In this document: piece by piece, positions 48,206 through 55,311 of the stretch
Layout: the number at the start of each line of letters is the position of its first letter
Numbering within the stretch: position 1 is the first letter of the stretch
DNA from: Pseudovibrio brasiliensis
GTDB lineage: Bacteria; Pseudomonadota; Alphaproteobacteria; Rhizobiales; Stappiaceae
Assembly: GCF_018282095.1 (NCBI RefSeq)
Contig: NZ_CP074126.1
Location: forward strand, 933,501 to 997,500
Reading direction: 5' to 3'
Length of the DNA: 64,000 nucleotides
Made by a program: the position numbers and the translations under genes
The notes under the pieces: generated by a model
Seen by the model: the letters and a program-made list of their open reading frames with translations, nothing else
The model's database searches: none
Told to the model about the DNA's origin: nothing

Positions 48206-49261
48206 ATGGCTGCAGGTACAAAAATCGAGCGTCTGGAAGGGCTGGACCTTGCCAGGTTCATTGCTTTTGTAGGGATGGTGATCGTCAACTTCTCCATCGT
48301 TATGGGGGCGGAAGGGGCAGGGGGCGTTCTCGGTGCCATCATCTATGGGCTGGAAGGCCGGGCCGCGGCCACCTTTGTGGTGCTGGCAGGCATCGGGCTT
48401 GGCCTCGCGGGGCTGAAGGGAGAGATCAATCTCACCATCTTCACCACGTTCAAGCGCGCTGCCTTCCTGCTTGTGCTGGGGCTGCTCAACATGCTCATCT
48501 TTGATGCGGATATCCTGCATTATTATGCGTTCTACTTTCTCTTCGGTGCACTGCTGCTGCCCTTGAGCAATCGGGCGCTGGGCTGGGTCATTGCTGGTCT
48601 GGCAACCACGGCTGTGCTGATGGTTCTCTCGCTGGACTACGAGGCTGGCTGGAACTGGACGGACCTTTCCTATCCTGAGTTCTGGACCCCCGTCGGCTTT
48701 GTCCGCAACCTGTTCTTCAACGGCTGGCACCCCGTCATCCCATGGCTCGCATTCCTGCTCTACGGCGTGATGCTCAGCCGCTGGACCCTTTCCTCTGCCA
48801 GAACGCAGGACGCCCTCATGCTTGGCGGGCTTATGGCCTTCCTGCTGGTGAACGCCGTCAGCGCCTACCTGCAGCCACTCTTGGCCATGGTGGACCCGGA
48901 ACTGGTGGATCTGGTCACCACCAACCCGATCCCGCCCATGCCGTTCTATCTGATCGCCGGAATGTCCGTCGCCTCCATGGTGGTCGGTGTGTGTCTGCGG
49001 GCAGCCCCGCTTTTGAAACACATCGGCGTGCTGGCCGTGCTCAACCCCGCAGGCCGCCAGACGTTGACGCTCTATCTCGCCCACATCCTGCTGGGCATGG
49101 GCATGATGGACGAGCTCGGCTTGCTCGGCGGCCAGACAACCCACACCGCCTTCATCGCCTCTGGCATCTTCTGCGCCTTGGCCGTCATCTACGCCCTCAT
49201 CTGGAGCCGCTTCTTCAAACGCGGCCCGATCGAAGCCCTCATGCGCAAAGTGGCGGGCTAG
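48206..49261 (+). CDS. Polytopic membrane protein, DUF418/DUF1624 (acyltransferase-like) family
   Basis: 351 residues with about ten hydrophobic segments. The start RLEGLDLARFIAFVGMVIVNF and the late NPAGRQTLTLYLAHILLG are typical of the DUF418/DUF1624 group, distant relatives of heparan-alpha-glucosaminide acetyltransferase and OPG-type acyltransferases. Function unknown. GTG directly upstream of the ATG is an alternative start. Base composition is GC-rich relative to neighbours. Confidence 0.75.
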   Translation: MAAGTKIERLEGLDLARFIAFVGMVIVNFSIVMGAEGAGGVLGAIIYGLEGRAAATFVVLAGIGLGLAGLKGEINLTIFTTFKRAAFLLVLGLLNMLIFDADILHYYAFYFLFGALLLPLSNRALGWVIAGLATTAVLMVLSLDYEAGWNWTDLSYPEFWTPVGFVRNLFFNGWHPVIPWLAFLLYGVMLSRWTLSSARTQDALMLGGLMAFLLVNAVSAYLQPLLAMVDPELVDLVTTNPIPPMPFYLIAGMSVASMVVGVCLRAAPLLKHIGVLAVLNPAGRQTLTLYLAHILLGMGMMDELGLLGGQTTHTAFIASGIFCALAVIYALIWSRFFKRGPIEALMRKVAG

Positions 49262-49290
49262 AACAAATAAAGGCAGGGGAGGTGGCAAAC

Positions 49291-50040
49291 GTGCATTTCT
49301 CTTACCCAAACCACACTTGCCTCACATTCAACCTGCAGTTACCCTCGCGTTTTAGCTTCGGGAATACTTCAGTGCTTCAGTTATCCTCCCCTCCAAAACT
49401 GGTGATTTTTGATTGTGATGGCGTGCTCGTGGATTCAGAGAAGATCTACATCCGCATCCTGCACCAGATGATGCAGTCGTTTGGGGCACCGTTGTCCTTT
49501 CAGCAGTGCTGGGAGATGTTCGTCGGCAAAACCAGCCGTGATGTGAACGACTACCTCAAGGAGCAGGGCCTGACCGCGCCAGACACCTGGACACAGGACT
49601 TTCACGAGCAAGCCAACGTCGCGATGGGGCAGGAAGCTCAGCCGGTTGAGGGCGTGAAGCAAGTGGTCGAGCAGCTGGTGAACGCCGGTATTCCCATCTG
49701 CGTCGGCTCCAACGGCCATCCGAAAACAGTCCGCTTGTCACTGGAGGTCACGGGCCTGCTGCCGTTCTTCGGCGACAACGTCTTCACCGCAACGGATGTT
49801 GGTGTGCCCAAACCAGCGCCAGACCTGTTCCTCCACGGCGCGAAAATGGCAGGCATCAGCCCGGAGCATTGCGTGGTGATTGAGGACAGCGCCACCGGCC
49901 TCAAAGCCGCCGCCAACGCAGGTATGCGCAGCTTCGTCTACTCGCCGGAAAACATCCCAACCCCAACCAACCTCTTCGGCGCCCACCCCTTCCAGTCCAT
50001 GGCAACCCTGCCAGACCTTCTGGGCCTCGTACCAGCATGA
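49291..50040 (+). CDS. HAD-superfamily sugar-phosphate-type phosphatase
   Basis: The catalytic motif VIFDCDGVLVDSE marks a phosphoglycolate phosphatase/beta-phosphoglucomutase-like HAD. Motif II is ICVGSNGHPK, motif III has KPAPDLFLHGAK, motif IV reads VVIEDSATGLKAA. The GTG at 49291 has the best ribosome site (GGAGG, eight bases) and gives 249 residues, including about 35 unusual residues before the fold. A GTG at 49372 gives a more typical 222-residue protein. The stop overlaps the next start (ATGA). Confidence 0.87.
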   Translation: MHFSYPNHTCLTFNLQLPSRFSFGNTSVLQLSSPPKLVIFDCDGVLVDSEKIYIRILHQMMQSFGAPLSFQQCWEMFVGKTSRDVNDYLKEQGLTAPDTWTQDFHEQANVAMGQEAQPVEGVKQVVEQLVNAGIPICVGSNGHPKTVRLSLEVTGLLPFFGDNVFTATDVGVPKPAPDLFLHGAKMAGISPEHCVVIEDSATGLKAAANAGMRSFVYSPENIPTPTNLFGAHPFQSMATLPDLLGLVPA

Positions 50041-50462
50041 GTAACCCACTGGTGCCGGAGTTTGCCGTCTCCGACTGGCGCGCATCCAAGCGCTTCTACT
50101 GCGATGTTCTTGGCTTTGATTGCCTTTATGAGCGGCCCGAGGAAGGCTTTTGCTATCTGAGCCTCGGCGGTGCAGAGATCATGCTCGACCAGATTGGCAT
50201 AGGTCGCACGTTTGACAACGGCCATGCTCCGCAATCCTATCCATTTGGCAAGGGGTTGAACGTTCAGATCGAAGTGGACACCATCGAGCCAATGGTGCGT
50301 GCGCTAGAGCAGGCCAATATCACGCTCTTTCTGGAGCCGGAAGACAAGTGATATCGCAAGAACGACACAGAGGTCGGCAATCGCCAGTTTGTGGTCGCAG
50401 ACCCTGACGGATACTTGCTCCGCCTCTGCCAGTCTCTGGGCTCCCGCAAGACCGGAGCCTAA
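50037..50462 (+). pseudogene. VOC (glyoxalase/bleomycin-resistance) gene with in-frame TGA
   Basis: The frame starts MSNPLVPEFAVSDWRASKRF, typical of bleomycin-resistance-like VOC proteins, and stops at TGA (50349-50351) after 104 residues. Beyond it the same frame runs on for 36 codons to TAA at 50460-50462, with NRQFVVADPDGYLLRL, the normal C-terminal block of the family. Homologues usually have tryptophan where the TGA stands (KWYR), so a single TGG-to-TGA change is likely. The last metal-site residues would be lost. Readthrough or a sequencing error are alternatives. Confidence 0.8.
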
Positions 50463-50471
50463 CCCCCGCCG

Positions 50472-50500
50472 TCATCCCGCACCCGATGCGGGACCCAGAG
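50472..50500. repeat. REP-like palindrome, copy 1
   Basis: TCCCGCA-CCCGA-TGCGGGA (50475-50493) with conserved flanks GTCA on the left and CCCAGAGC on the right. Its reverse complement matches the copy at 53785-53811. A weaker relative, ATCCC...GGGAT, lies at 50555-50576. These intergenic palindromes are common in alphaproteobacterial genomes. Confidence 0.75.
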
Positions 50501-50620
50501 CCCCACATCAGAACCTCTCTTCCACGCATTGATAGCAGATCACCCCCCGGTGTCATCCCAGCCCCCCAGCCGGGATCCATACCCCCTGAAGTTCTGATTG
50601 CTCAAAAAGAGAATATGCTT

Positions 50621-51022
50621 CTAGAAGCCCAGCTGCAGAAAAGCTTTATCTTGAGCGGTAAGTTGAAGACTGACACCCTCTGGCGCATTCTTGACCAGCC
50701 ATCTCAATAGTTTTGGGTAAATGTAGCTATCGTTGACAGGGCCGCCATCTGGCACCTGGAAACTACCTTGTAGGATAGATGGATGATTGAAGTTGCAGTT
50801 ACGTGCCATTGCGATCCACTTATTAGGATCAGAAGGATAGTAGTCGCTCTGGTTGATGAGGCCAAACAAAAACGGCTCGTAAATATACTCTTCTTCTTGA
50901 TGAGAATGCAGGAACTCACGTGCCTCATGTTCGGCGCGAACTCCCATATGCGTGAGCAAAAATGGTTTGGTCGCAAGCTCGTCAAAAAACTCTCTTAACT
51001 CAGTAATTTGATAGTTTTCCAT
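50621..51022 (-). CDS. Uncharacterised small protein
   Basis: 133 residues, soluble, acidic, no recognised domain. Aromatic- and histidine-rich stretches include EFLHSHQEEEYIYEPFLFGL and NDSYIYPKLLRWLVKNAPE. It is flanked by REP-like repeats and lies at the edge of the accessory island, with lower GC than the genes to its left. No function is assigned. Confidence 0.55.
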   Translation of the reverse strand: MENYQITELREFFDELATKPFLLTHMGVRAEHEAREFLHSHQEEEYIYEPFLFGLINQSDYYPSDPNKWIAMARNCNFNHPSILQGSFQVPDGGPVNDSYIYPKLLRWLVKNAPEGVSLQLTAQDKAFLQLGF

Positions 51023-51265
51023 ATTGTACTGCGTTGTTTCAAATGAACTTCGAAAATTAAGAGCTTAAATGATTGAGTTTCGATAGGTCTACACACAAAC
51101 GCGATGACTTTCTTTCTTTCAACTCACTAAGGCCATCCGCCAATCAAACACACAAAAGCGCTGGCCTGCGGGCACAAGGCGCCCGGCCGCAGACCAGCAG
51201 GACACTCATGAAGGGCTGTGCAAGGGTAGGTAGAGACCAGCCCTTGGAGTGCCGTTCACAGTGAT

Positions 51266-51592
51266 CTAATCTAAAGACACAATATTGGTGTTGACCGGTG
51301 TTGGAGAGGAGACGCTGCGTGTCGCGCTGCCGGATACCTCTCTAGGGGAGAAGGTGCCGAACAACGCATCAGTCAAAATTCCGCAGGTCTTATCAAGTGC
51401 CTCTAGGCGGTCAGAGAGTGCGTAGTGCAAGGTGATCAAAGCATCACGCTCGCTGCTGTTCTTCATCCGCTCACTCAGCACCAGATGCTGCATGTAAGCA
51501 AGGTTCTGAAGATCAGAAACAGCAACGTTCACTTCGTCAATTTCATTTTGAAGAGTATTTGTGGCGCCACAGGCGCATGCAGTGTCGTCCAT
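51266..51592 (-). CDS. Uncharacterised small helical protein
   Basis: 108 residues from the ATG at 51592 behind GAGGG; the frame is open for 56 more codons upstream but has no good start. After a Cys pair (CACG) near the N-terminus comes a heptad-like helical region, LQNEIDEVNVAVSDLQNLAY and RDALITLHYALSDRLEALDK, which may form a coiled coil. The tail is serine/threonine-rich. No known family was recognised. Confidence 0.5.
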   Translation of the reverse strand: MDDTACACGATNTLQNEIDEVNVAVSDLQNLAYMQHLVLSERMKNSSERDALITLHYALSDRLEALDKTCGILTDALFGTFSPREVSGSATRSVSSPTPVNTNIVSLD

Positions 51593-51997
51593 AATCAAAG
51601 CCCTCACGTGGTTGGCTGTTGAATGAACCGCACGACATATGAGTTTTCGAAGACCCACTGGCGAGCGGGAGGTTCGAAACCTGACCACGGCAGGCGAGTT
51701 TATTCCCCCCGAAAGGGTATTGTATTCACCGCCCTCCCGCTCATAGCAAAGGGATCGCACCTTTAGAAAAAAGGCACAAAAAATCCGCTAGTTACGGGAG
51801 CGGCTACCGCGTGGAAAGGAGGTTTCGACGCCTCACATATGAATGTGGAATGGAACGCCCCACCTGTCAACGAAAAGTTGCAGAAGCCGATAAGGTGTTG
51901 CCGTGGGGATACGGAGCTGATCATTAAGTGCAGCATTTGACAATACCTTCAATATGTATATCAAAAGTGGGTATTTGTTATTTGATTTCACGTTCTG
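51593..51997. other. Intergenic stretch in accessory island
   Basis: About 400 bp with no supported gene. A sigma-70-like promoter TTGACA (51937-51942), 16-nt spacer, TATCAA (51959-51964) points at the membrane-protein gene starting at 51998. An AGGTTCGAAACCT near-palindrome is at 51670. Confidence 0.4.
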
Positions 51998-53737
51998 GTG
52001 GTAGTGTTGAGTACGTGTTTAGTATTTGAGATTTTTGGAGGATGTGGATACGATCCAGCTGCTCCGACTTTGAGTTATTTCACAGTTGGAAGTTCAGTAT
52101 CTGCGTTAGCATTCACTCTCGCAGTCCAGACGTTCCTGACACCAGTTTTTCGTTTTCGTCTAGCAATGCGATCGTTGTCGTTGAGCAGGCTTTATCTACT
52201 TATTTTTTCGGCGGTTTTCTGTACATTTGTTGCTGCAGTTGTACCAAATTTTCCTAGTTTACATGGTGGGCTTTGGGGGTATGCAGTTTTTTATGAACTG
52301 CTTGCAGCGATACTTTTTGTCATTGCTTATGGTGCTGTTGCTTACTCGGTTGCAAGACCGGTTAAAGTTTCTGGTTCAAGGGTCGAACGATTTTCTCTAT
52401 TAGCGGCACGTATGCTAACAGAAACTAACGAAGAAGATCACGTAGCACTTCTCGAAGACCTGGAACTTAGTTTGCCGGTTCTCTTAAAGCTCTCAAACTT
52501 TGGCCCGAGAAGGAATGATGTTTCAGCATTCTATCTTTTTACTCATCGACATAAGTTGCAGCAAGCTGCATGGGCTTCGTCAATCTTAAGAGTTTTCTCT
52601 GATCAGCATTTTTGCCGGTCGGTTGTTGTAAAGGCTCCATGGAGAGTAGCAAGCTTACTTCATGGTCTTTCTGACATGAAGCTATATTCTCGAGATGCGG
52701 AACGCTTTGTGCAAGAACTTTCATATCAAGCATTGTTTGCTGAAGCGAGTATAATGGAACGAGAGATTGGGCATAGCGGCTTGGGAGAAGCCCCGGTGTT
52801 ATCGCAAGCTTTGTATGATGATTCATTCGTAAGCAATGCTTACAGGCCGTTAGATATAAATCTTTTGATTAATTCTGTTACTGCCTCAGCGATAAAGAGG
52901 TACAACTTTGCTGCAGGTCTTACCTTCGAAAGAGTCATTAAAGACGACTGTCTGCTTCAGCAAAGACGGGCCTATCCTATACAAGAGTTTTATAAAACTG
53001 CTGGGTATCAAATTAGGTACTCTGGTGAGACTAACGCGCCCGATATCGAGTTTTCTAGCGCCTATCGAAGAGGCATAAGAAATGCTGTAATTCTAGCTGG
53101 TAAGTTGATGGCTGCAGCTAAAGATTACGAATACGAGTTAATGTTCGCAGAGAATAGTGATCGATTTAGAAATGATCCATTAGAAGCTCTCGTCAACGTC
53201 GTATTTGATGCATTATGTGCAATATCGAATGAGTTCAAGGGCTTCTCAGATGAAAACTGGTTGCTGGCAGTTGATCTTATTACAGATGTTTTTCCTCCAT
53301 ATAGTGAGCAACCTGATGGGTTAAACCCTTTTCAACAGCGACTTGCATTGAAGTTTGTAAAGAAGTTAAACGATAACATGAATGGCTATTATCCTGCGAT
53401 ATGTCGTGTTCTCCTTCCCGCAATTGGACCGTTTGATAGAAAAGGTGCCCAAAATAACTTAACTGCATTTAAGATTATACATAATTTACTATATCTAGAA
53501 CTCAAAAAACTACCTGATATGGCTGTTTCGAGTCCTGATAAGGTGAGTAACTATCTTCCCGACAACATAAGCTATAACAAAAGAAAAAAAGCTCTAGTGC
53601 ACGTATATCGAGGAGGTAGTAAAGTAGTAACAAGGCTTAAAAAAGTGGACGTAAAAGAAATAGATCTTTATTCTCAAGAAATTAAACGTGCCATAACTGA
53701 TGATGAACGTGAATACGCTCGGCAGATGATTTTTTGA
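51998..53737 (+). CDS. Large uncharacterised membrane-anchored protein, AT-rich
   Basis: A 579-residue protein that I do not recognise. Three or four hydrophobic segments lie in the first 125 residues (about 30-48, 62-84, 95-118), then a soluble helical region of about 450 residues with no known catalytic motif. The C-terminus is strongly basic (NKRKKALVHVYRGGSKVVTR) and ends in a charged helix. The start is uncertain: GTG at 51998 has no clear ribosome site. Base and codon use are clearly more AT-rich than flanking genes, and an IS110 element follows, so recent transfer is likely. No partner gene is evident. Confidence 0.7.
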   Translation: MVVLSTCLVFEIFGGCGYDPAAPTLSYFTVGSSVSALAFTLAVQTFLTPVFRFRLAMRSLSLSRLYLLIFSAVFCTFVAAVVPNFPSLHGGLWGYAVFYELLAAILFVIAYGAVAYSVARPVKVSGSRVERFSLLAARMLTETNEEDHVALLEDLELSLPVLLKLSNFGPRRNDVSAFYLFTHRHKLQQAAWASSILRVFSDQHFCRSVVVKAPWRVASLLHGLSDMKLYSRDAERFVQELSYQALFAEASIMEREIGHSGLGEAPVLSQALYDDSFVSNAYRPLDINLLINSVTASAIKRYNFAAGLTFERVIKDDCLLQQRRAYPIQEFYKTAGYQIRYSGETNAPDIEFSSAYRRGIRNAVILAGKLMAAAKDYEYELMFAENSDRFRNDPLEALVNVVFDALCAISNEFKGFSDENWLLAVDLITDVFPPYSEQPDGLNPFQQRLALKFVKKLNDNMNGYYPAICRVLLPAIGPFDRKGAQNNLTAFKIIHNLLYLELKKLPDMAVSSPDKVSNYLPDNISYNKRKKALVHVYRGGSKVVTRLKKVDVKEIDLYSQEIKRAITDDEREYARQMIF

Positions 53738-53784
53738 TCGAGTGGTTGGGTCTGAGCAGTTTGATTCAATTATCTTTTTATTAG

Positions 53785-53811
53785 CTCTGGGTCCCGCATC
53801 AAGTGCGGGAT
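53785..53811. repeat. REP-like palindrome, copy 2, interrupted by IS110 element
   Basis: CTCTGGG then TCCCGCA-TCAAG-TGCGGGA-T matches the reverse complement of the copy at 50472-50500 up to base 53811. The expected continuation GACG is absent here and is found instead at 54964, on the other side of the transposase gene. Confidence 0.75.
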
Positions 53812-53842
53812 TGTTAGTGTCGGACTATGTTAGGATGGAGTT

Positions 53843-54010
53843 GGTCTCCCGAACTGCCTTCCGGGAGACCAGTGGTAGGCGACCGTTGCGGGATCGGGCT
53901 TTCACCCGTTGTCATCAAGGTTCTCTGCCACTTCCTTTTCCCGCTTGGAGAGTTGATTGGGCCGCTGCATGCACGCCCGCAAGCAATCCGAAGCACGATC
54001 AGGATATCAC
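53843..54010 (+). ncRNA. Putative IS110 bridge RNA
   Basis: The 5' hairpin is GGTCTCCCG (53843-53851) / CGGGAGACC (53862-53870). A target loop follows: TGCGGGAT (53887-53894, identical to the left flank), stem CGGG/CCCG (53895-53898/53905-53908), then GTTGTCATC (53908-53916), complementary to right flank GATGACGAC with one G-U pair. A donor loop follows: GAGTTGAT (53950-53957, identical to the element's right end 54956-54963), stem GGGC/GCCC (53959-53962/53975-53978), and GCAAGCAAT (53979-53987), pairing at 8 of 9 positions (two wobbles) with left end ATTGTTAGT. Order and length fit known IS110 bridge RNAs. The 3' end is a guess. Confidence 0.7.
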
Positions 54011-54014
54011 TCCT

Positions 54015-54962
54015 ATGACCTTTCTTAAAACCATTCCTTCCTGTGTTGTCGGCATTGATGTTTCCAAGGCCACGCTGGCTGTGTGTGAGCACGGCAAACA
54101 GCAAGTGCACGTGATTGCCAATAATTGTCGCTCCATTCGTCAGTTTCTCAGTCATCAAAAGCCTGGACTGTTTGTCGTGCTGGAACCAACAGGTGGGTAT
54201 GAGGCTTTACTGGTCCATGAGTTATGTGCAGCCGGGATTGCATGTCACCGTGCCGATACGGTGAAAGTCAAAGCGTTTGCAAGGTCTTTTGGCCGCCTGG
54301 GCAAAACGGATGAAATGGATGCCAGAGCTCTTGCGGCATATGGTTCAGATCGCTGGCAGGGCCTGCCTGTTTATGAGCTGAGCGATCAACACCAAAGTGA
54401 TCTGGCTGCCCTAGTGGCCCGCCGTCAGGATCTGGTGAGCATTCAGGTGGCGGAAAAGAACAGGGTTCAGGCCCCCGGATGTGCCAGTGTCAAACACTCC
54501 TGCAAGATTGTGCTGGCCTGCATCAGGCGTCAGCTGGAGCGGCTGGATCAACAGATCGAAAGCCTTATTCAGGTAAGCGCGGGCCTGTCTGAGCGCATGG
54601 CGACTTATCAATCGCTACCCGGTGTGGGACCGCGCACTGCCATTGCCTTAATGGCAACCATGCCGGAACTGGGAACACTCACACGCAGGCAAGCCGCTTC
54701 TCTGGCTGGGCTTGCTCCTCATCCCAATGACAGTGGGACATTGCGAGGGTACCGTAAAATGCGCGGCGGGCGACCGGAGGTCCGTAAGAACCTGTTCATG
54801 GCCGCCTTATGTGCTTCCCGTCTCAAAGGACCACTTCGGGATTTCTATCAACGCCTTATCGCAAATGGTAAGAAGCCAATTGTCGCAATCTCAGCCCTCA
54901 TGAGAAAGATCATCGTTATCCTGAACGCAAGAATGAGAGACAAAATCAGTGCAATGAGTTGA
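54015..54962 (+). CDS. IS110-family transposase (bridge-RNA-guided recombinase)
   Basis: 315 residues from the ATG at 54015; the frame is open upstream but that part is the non-coding left end. The N-terminal RuvC-like DEDD domain has VVGIDVSKATLAV (Asp), LEPTGGYEALL (Glu) and GKTDEMDARALA (Asp, Asp). A helical linker follows. The C-terminal Tnp20 domain has YQSLPGVGPRTAIALMA and SLAGLAPHPNDSGTLRG, where the serine is the expected nucleophile. All key residues are present, so the protein should be active. Its TGA stop uses T54960 plus G54961-A54962, bases shared with the right target junction. Confidence 0.92.
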   Translation: MTFLKTIPSCVVGIDVSKATLAVCEHGKQQVHVIANNCRSIRQFLSHQKPGLFVVLEPTGGYEALLVHELCAAGIACHRADTVKVKAFARSFGRLGKTDEMDARALAAYGSDRWQGLPVYELSDQHQSDLAALVARRQDLVSIQVAEKNRVQAPGCASVKHSCKIVLACIRRQLERLDQQIESLIQVSAGLSERMATYQSLPGVGPRTAIALMATMPELGTLTRRQAASLAGLAPHPNDSGTLRGYRKMRGGRPEVRKNLFMAALCASRLKGPLRDFYQRLIANGKKPIVAISALMRKIIVILNARMRDKISAMS

Positions 54963-54963
54963 T

Positions 54964-55311
54964 GACGACAGTGAGGTGCGTTCGGCATGTTCACCCCCTT
55001 GCATTCCCGTCGCTTTCCCTATATCTCCTCAGCCAACGCGTTCATCGGGCTTATGCTGTGGGCGCTACCCTGCTGCCTTAGAAGAACAAGAAGGGCAGCC
55101 TGCTCGAGTGGGATGTAACACGGGCATGCACCGTGGTCCGCAGCGTTTCTAGGTCGCTTTAAAAGTCACCTCTCAAACTCCATGGATCTCAAATTTAGCC
55201 AGTCTGGCCACGTAGACGCTTGTCTGCGGGGATCATGCTGGCACTCATATTATGAGCAAGCGCCTGATCCCAATTCAGGGCGCGTGCTCCGCACATCTTG
55301 GAAGTACGAGA
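54964..55311. other. Intergenic stretch between IS110 element and helicase gene
   Basis: About 350 bp without a supported gene. A stem GCTGCC/GGCAGC (55072-55077/55094-55099) is present. The part close to the helicase start is presumably its leader; the frame is open from an ATG at 55252 but that start has no ribosome site. Confidence 0.4.

Larger units (their letters stand above)
53812..54963 (+). mobile_element. IS110-family insertion sequence, about 1.15 kb
   Basis: The left end is placed after TGCGGGAT (53804-53811), where the REP-like repeat breaks off. The right end is placed where it resumes as GATGACG (54961-54967), with AT as likely core dinucleotide on both sides (53810-53811 and 54962-54963). 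The element has a 203-bp non-coding left end, one transposase gene and almost no sequence after it. That is the arrangement of the IS110 subgroup, without terminal inverted repeats. The transposase looks intact, so the element may be active. Confidence 0.8.

Noticed and set aside
48742..49290. N-terminal extension of the HAD phosphatase frame
   Set aside because: Overlaps the DUF418-like gene in another frame and reads as arginine-, alanine- and proline-rich shadow sequence.
47933..49309. 458-codon minus-strand frame
   Set aside because: Antisense to the TetR and DUF418-like genes; composition rich in His, Gln and Glu without a recognisable fold.
50349..50351. TGA as selenocysteine codon in the VOC gene
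   Set aside because: The position is Trp in relatives, not Cys, and no suitable hairpin directly follows; a nonsense change is simpler.
51668..51684. tRNA-like T arm GAGGTTCGAAACCTGA
   Set aside because: No matching acceptor, D or anticodon arms on either strand; it is a short near-palindrome.
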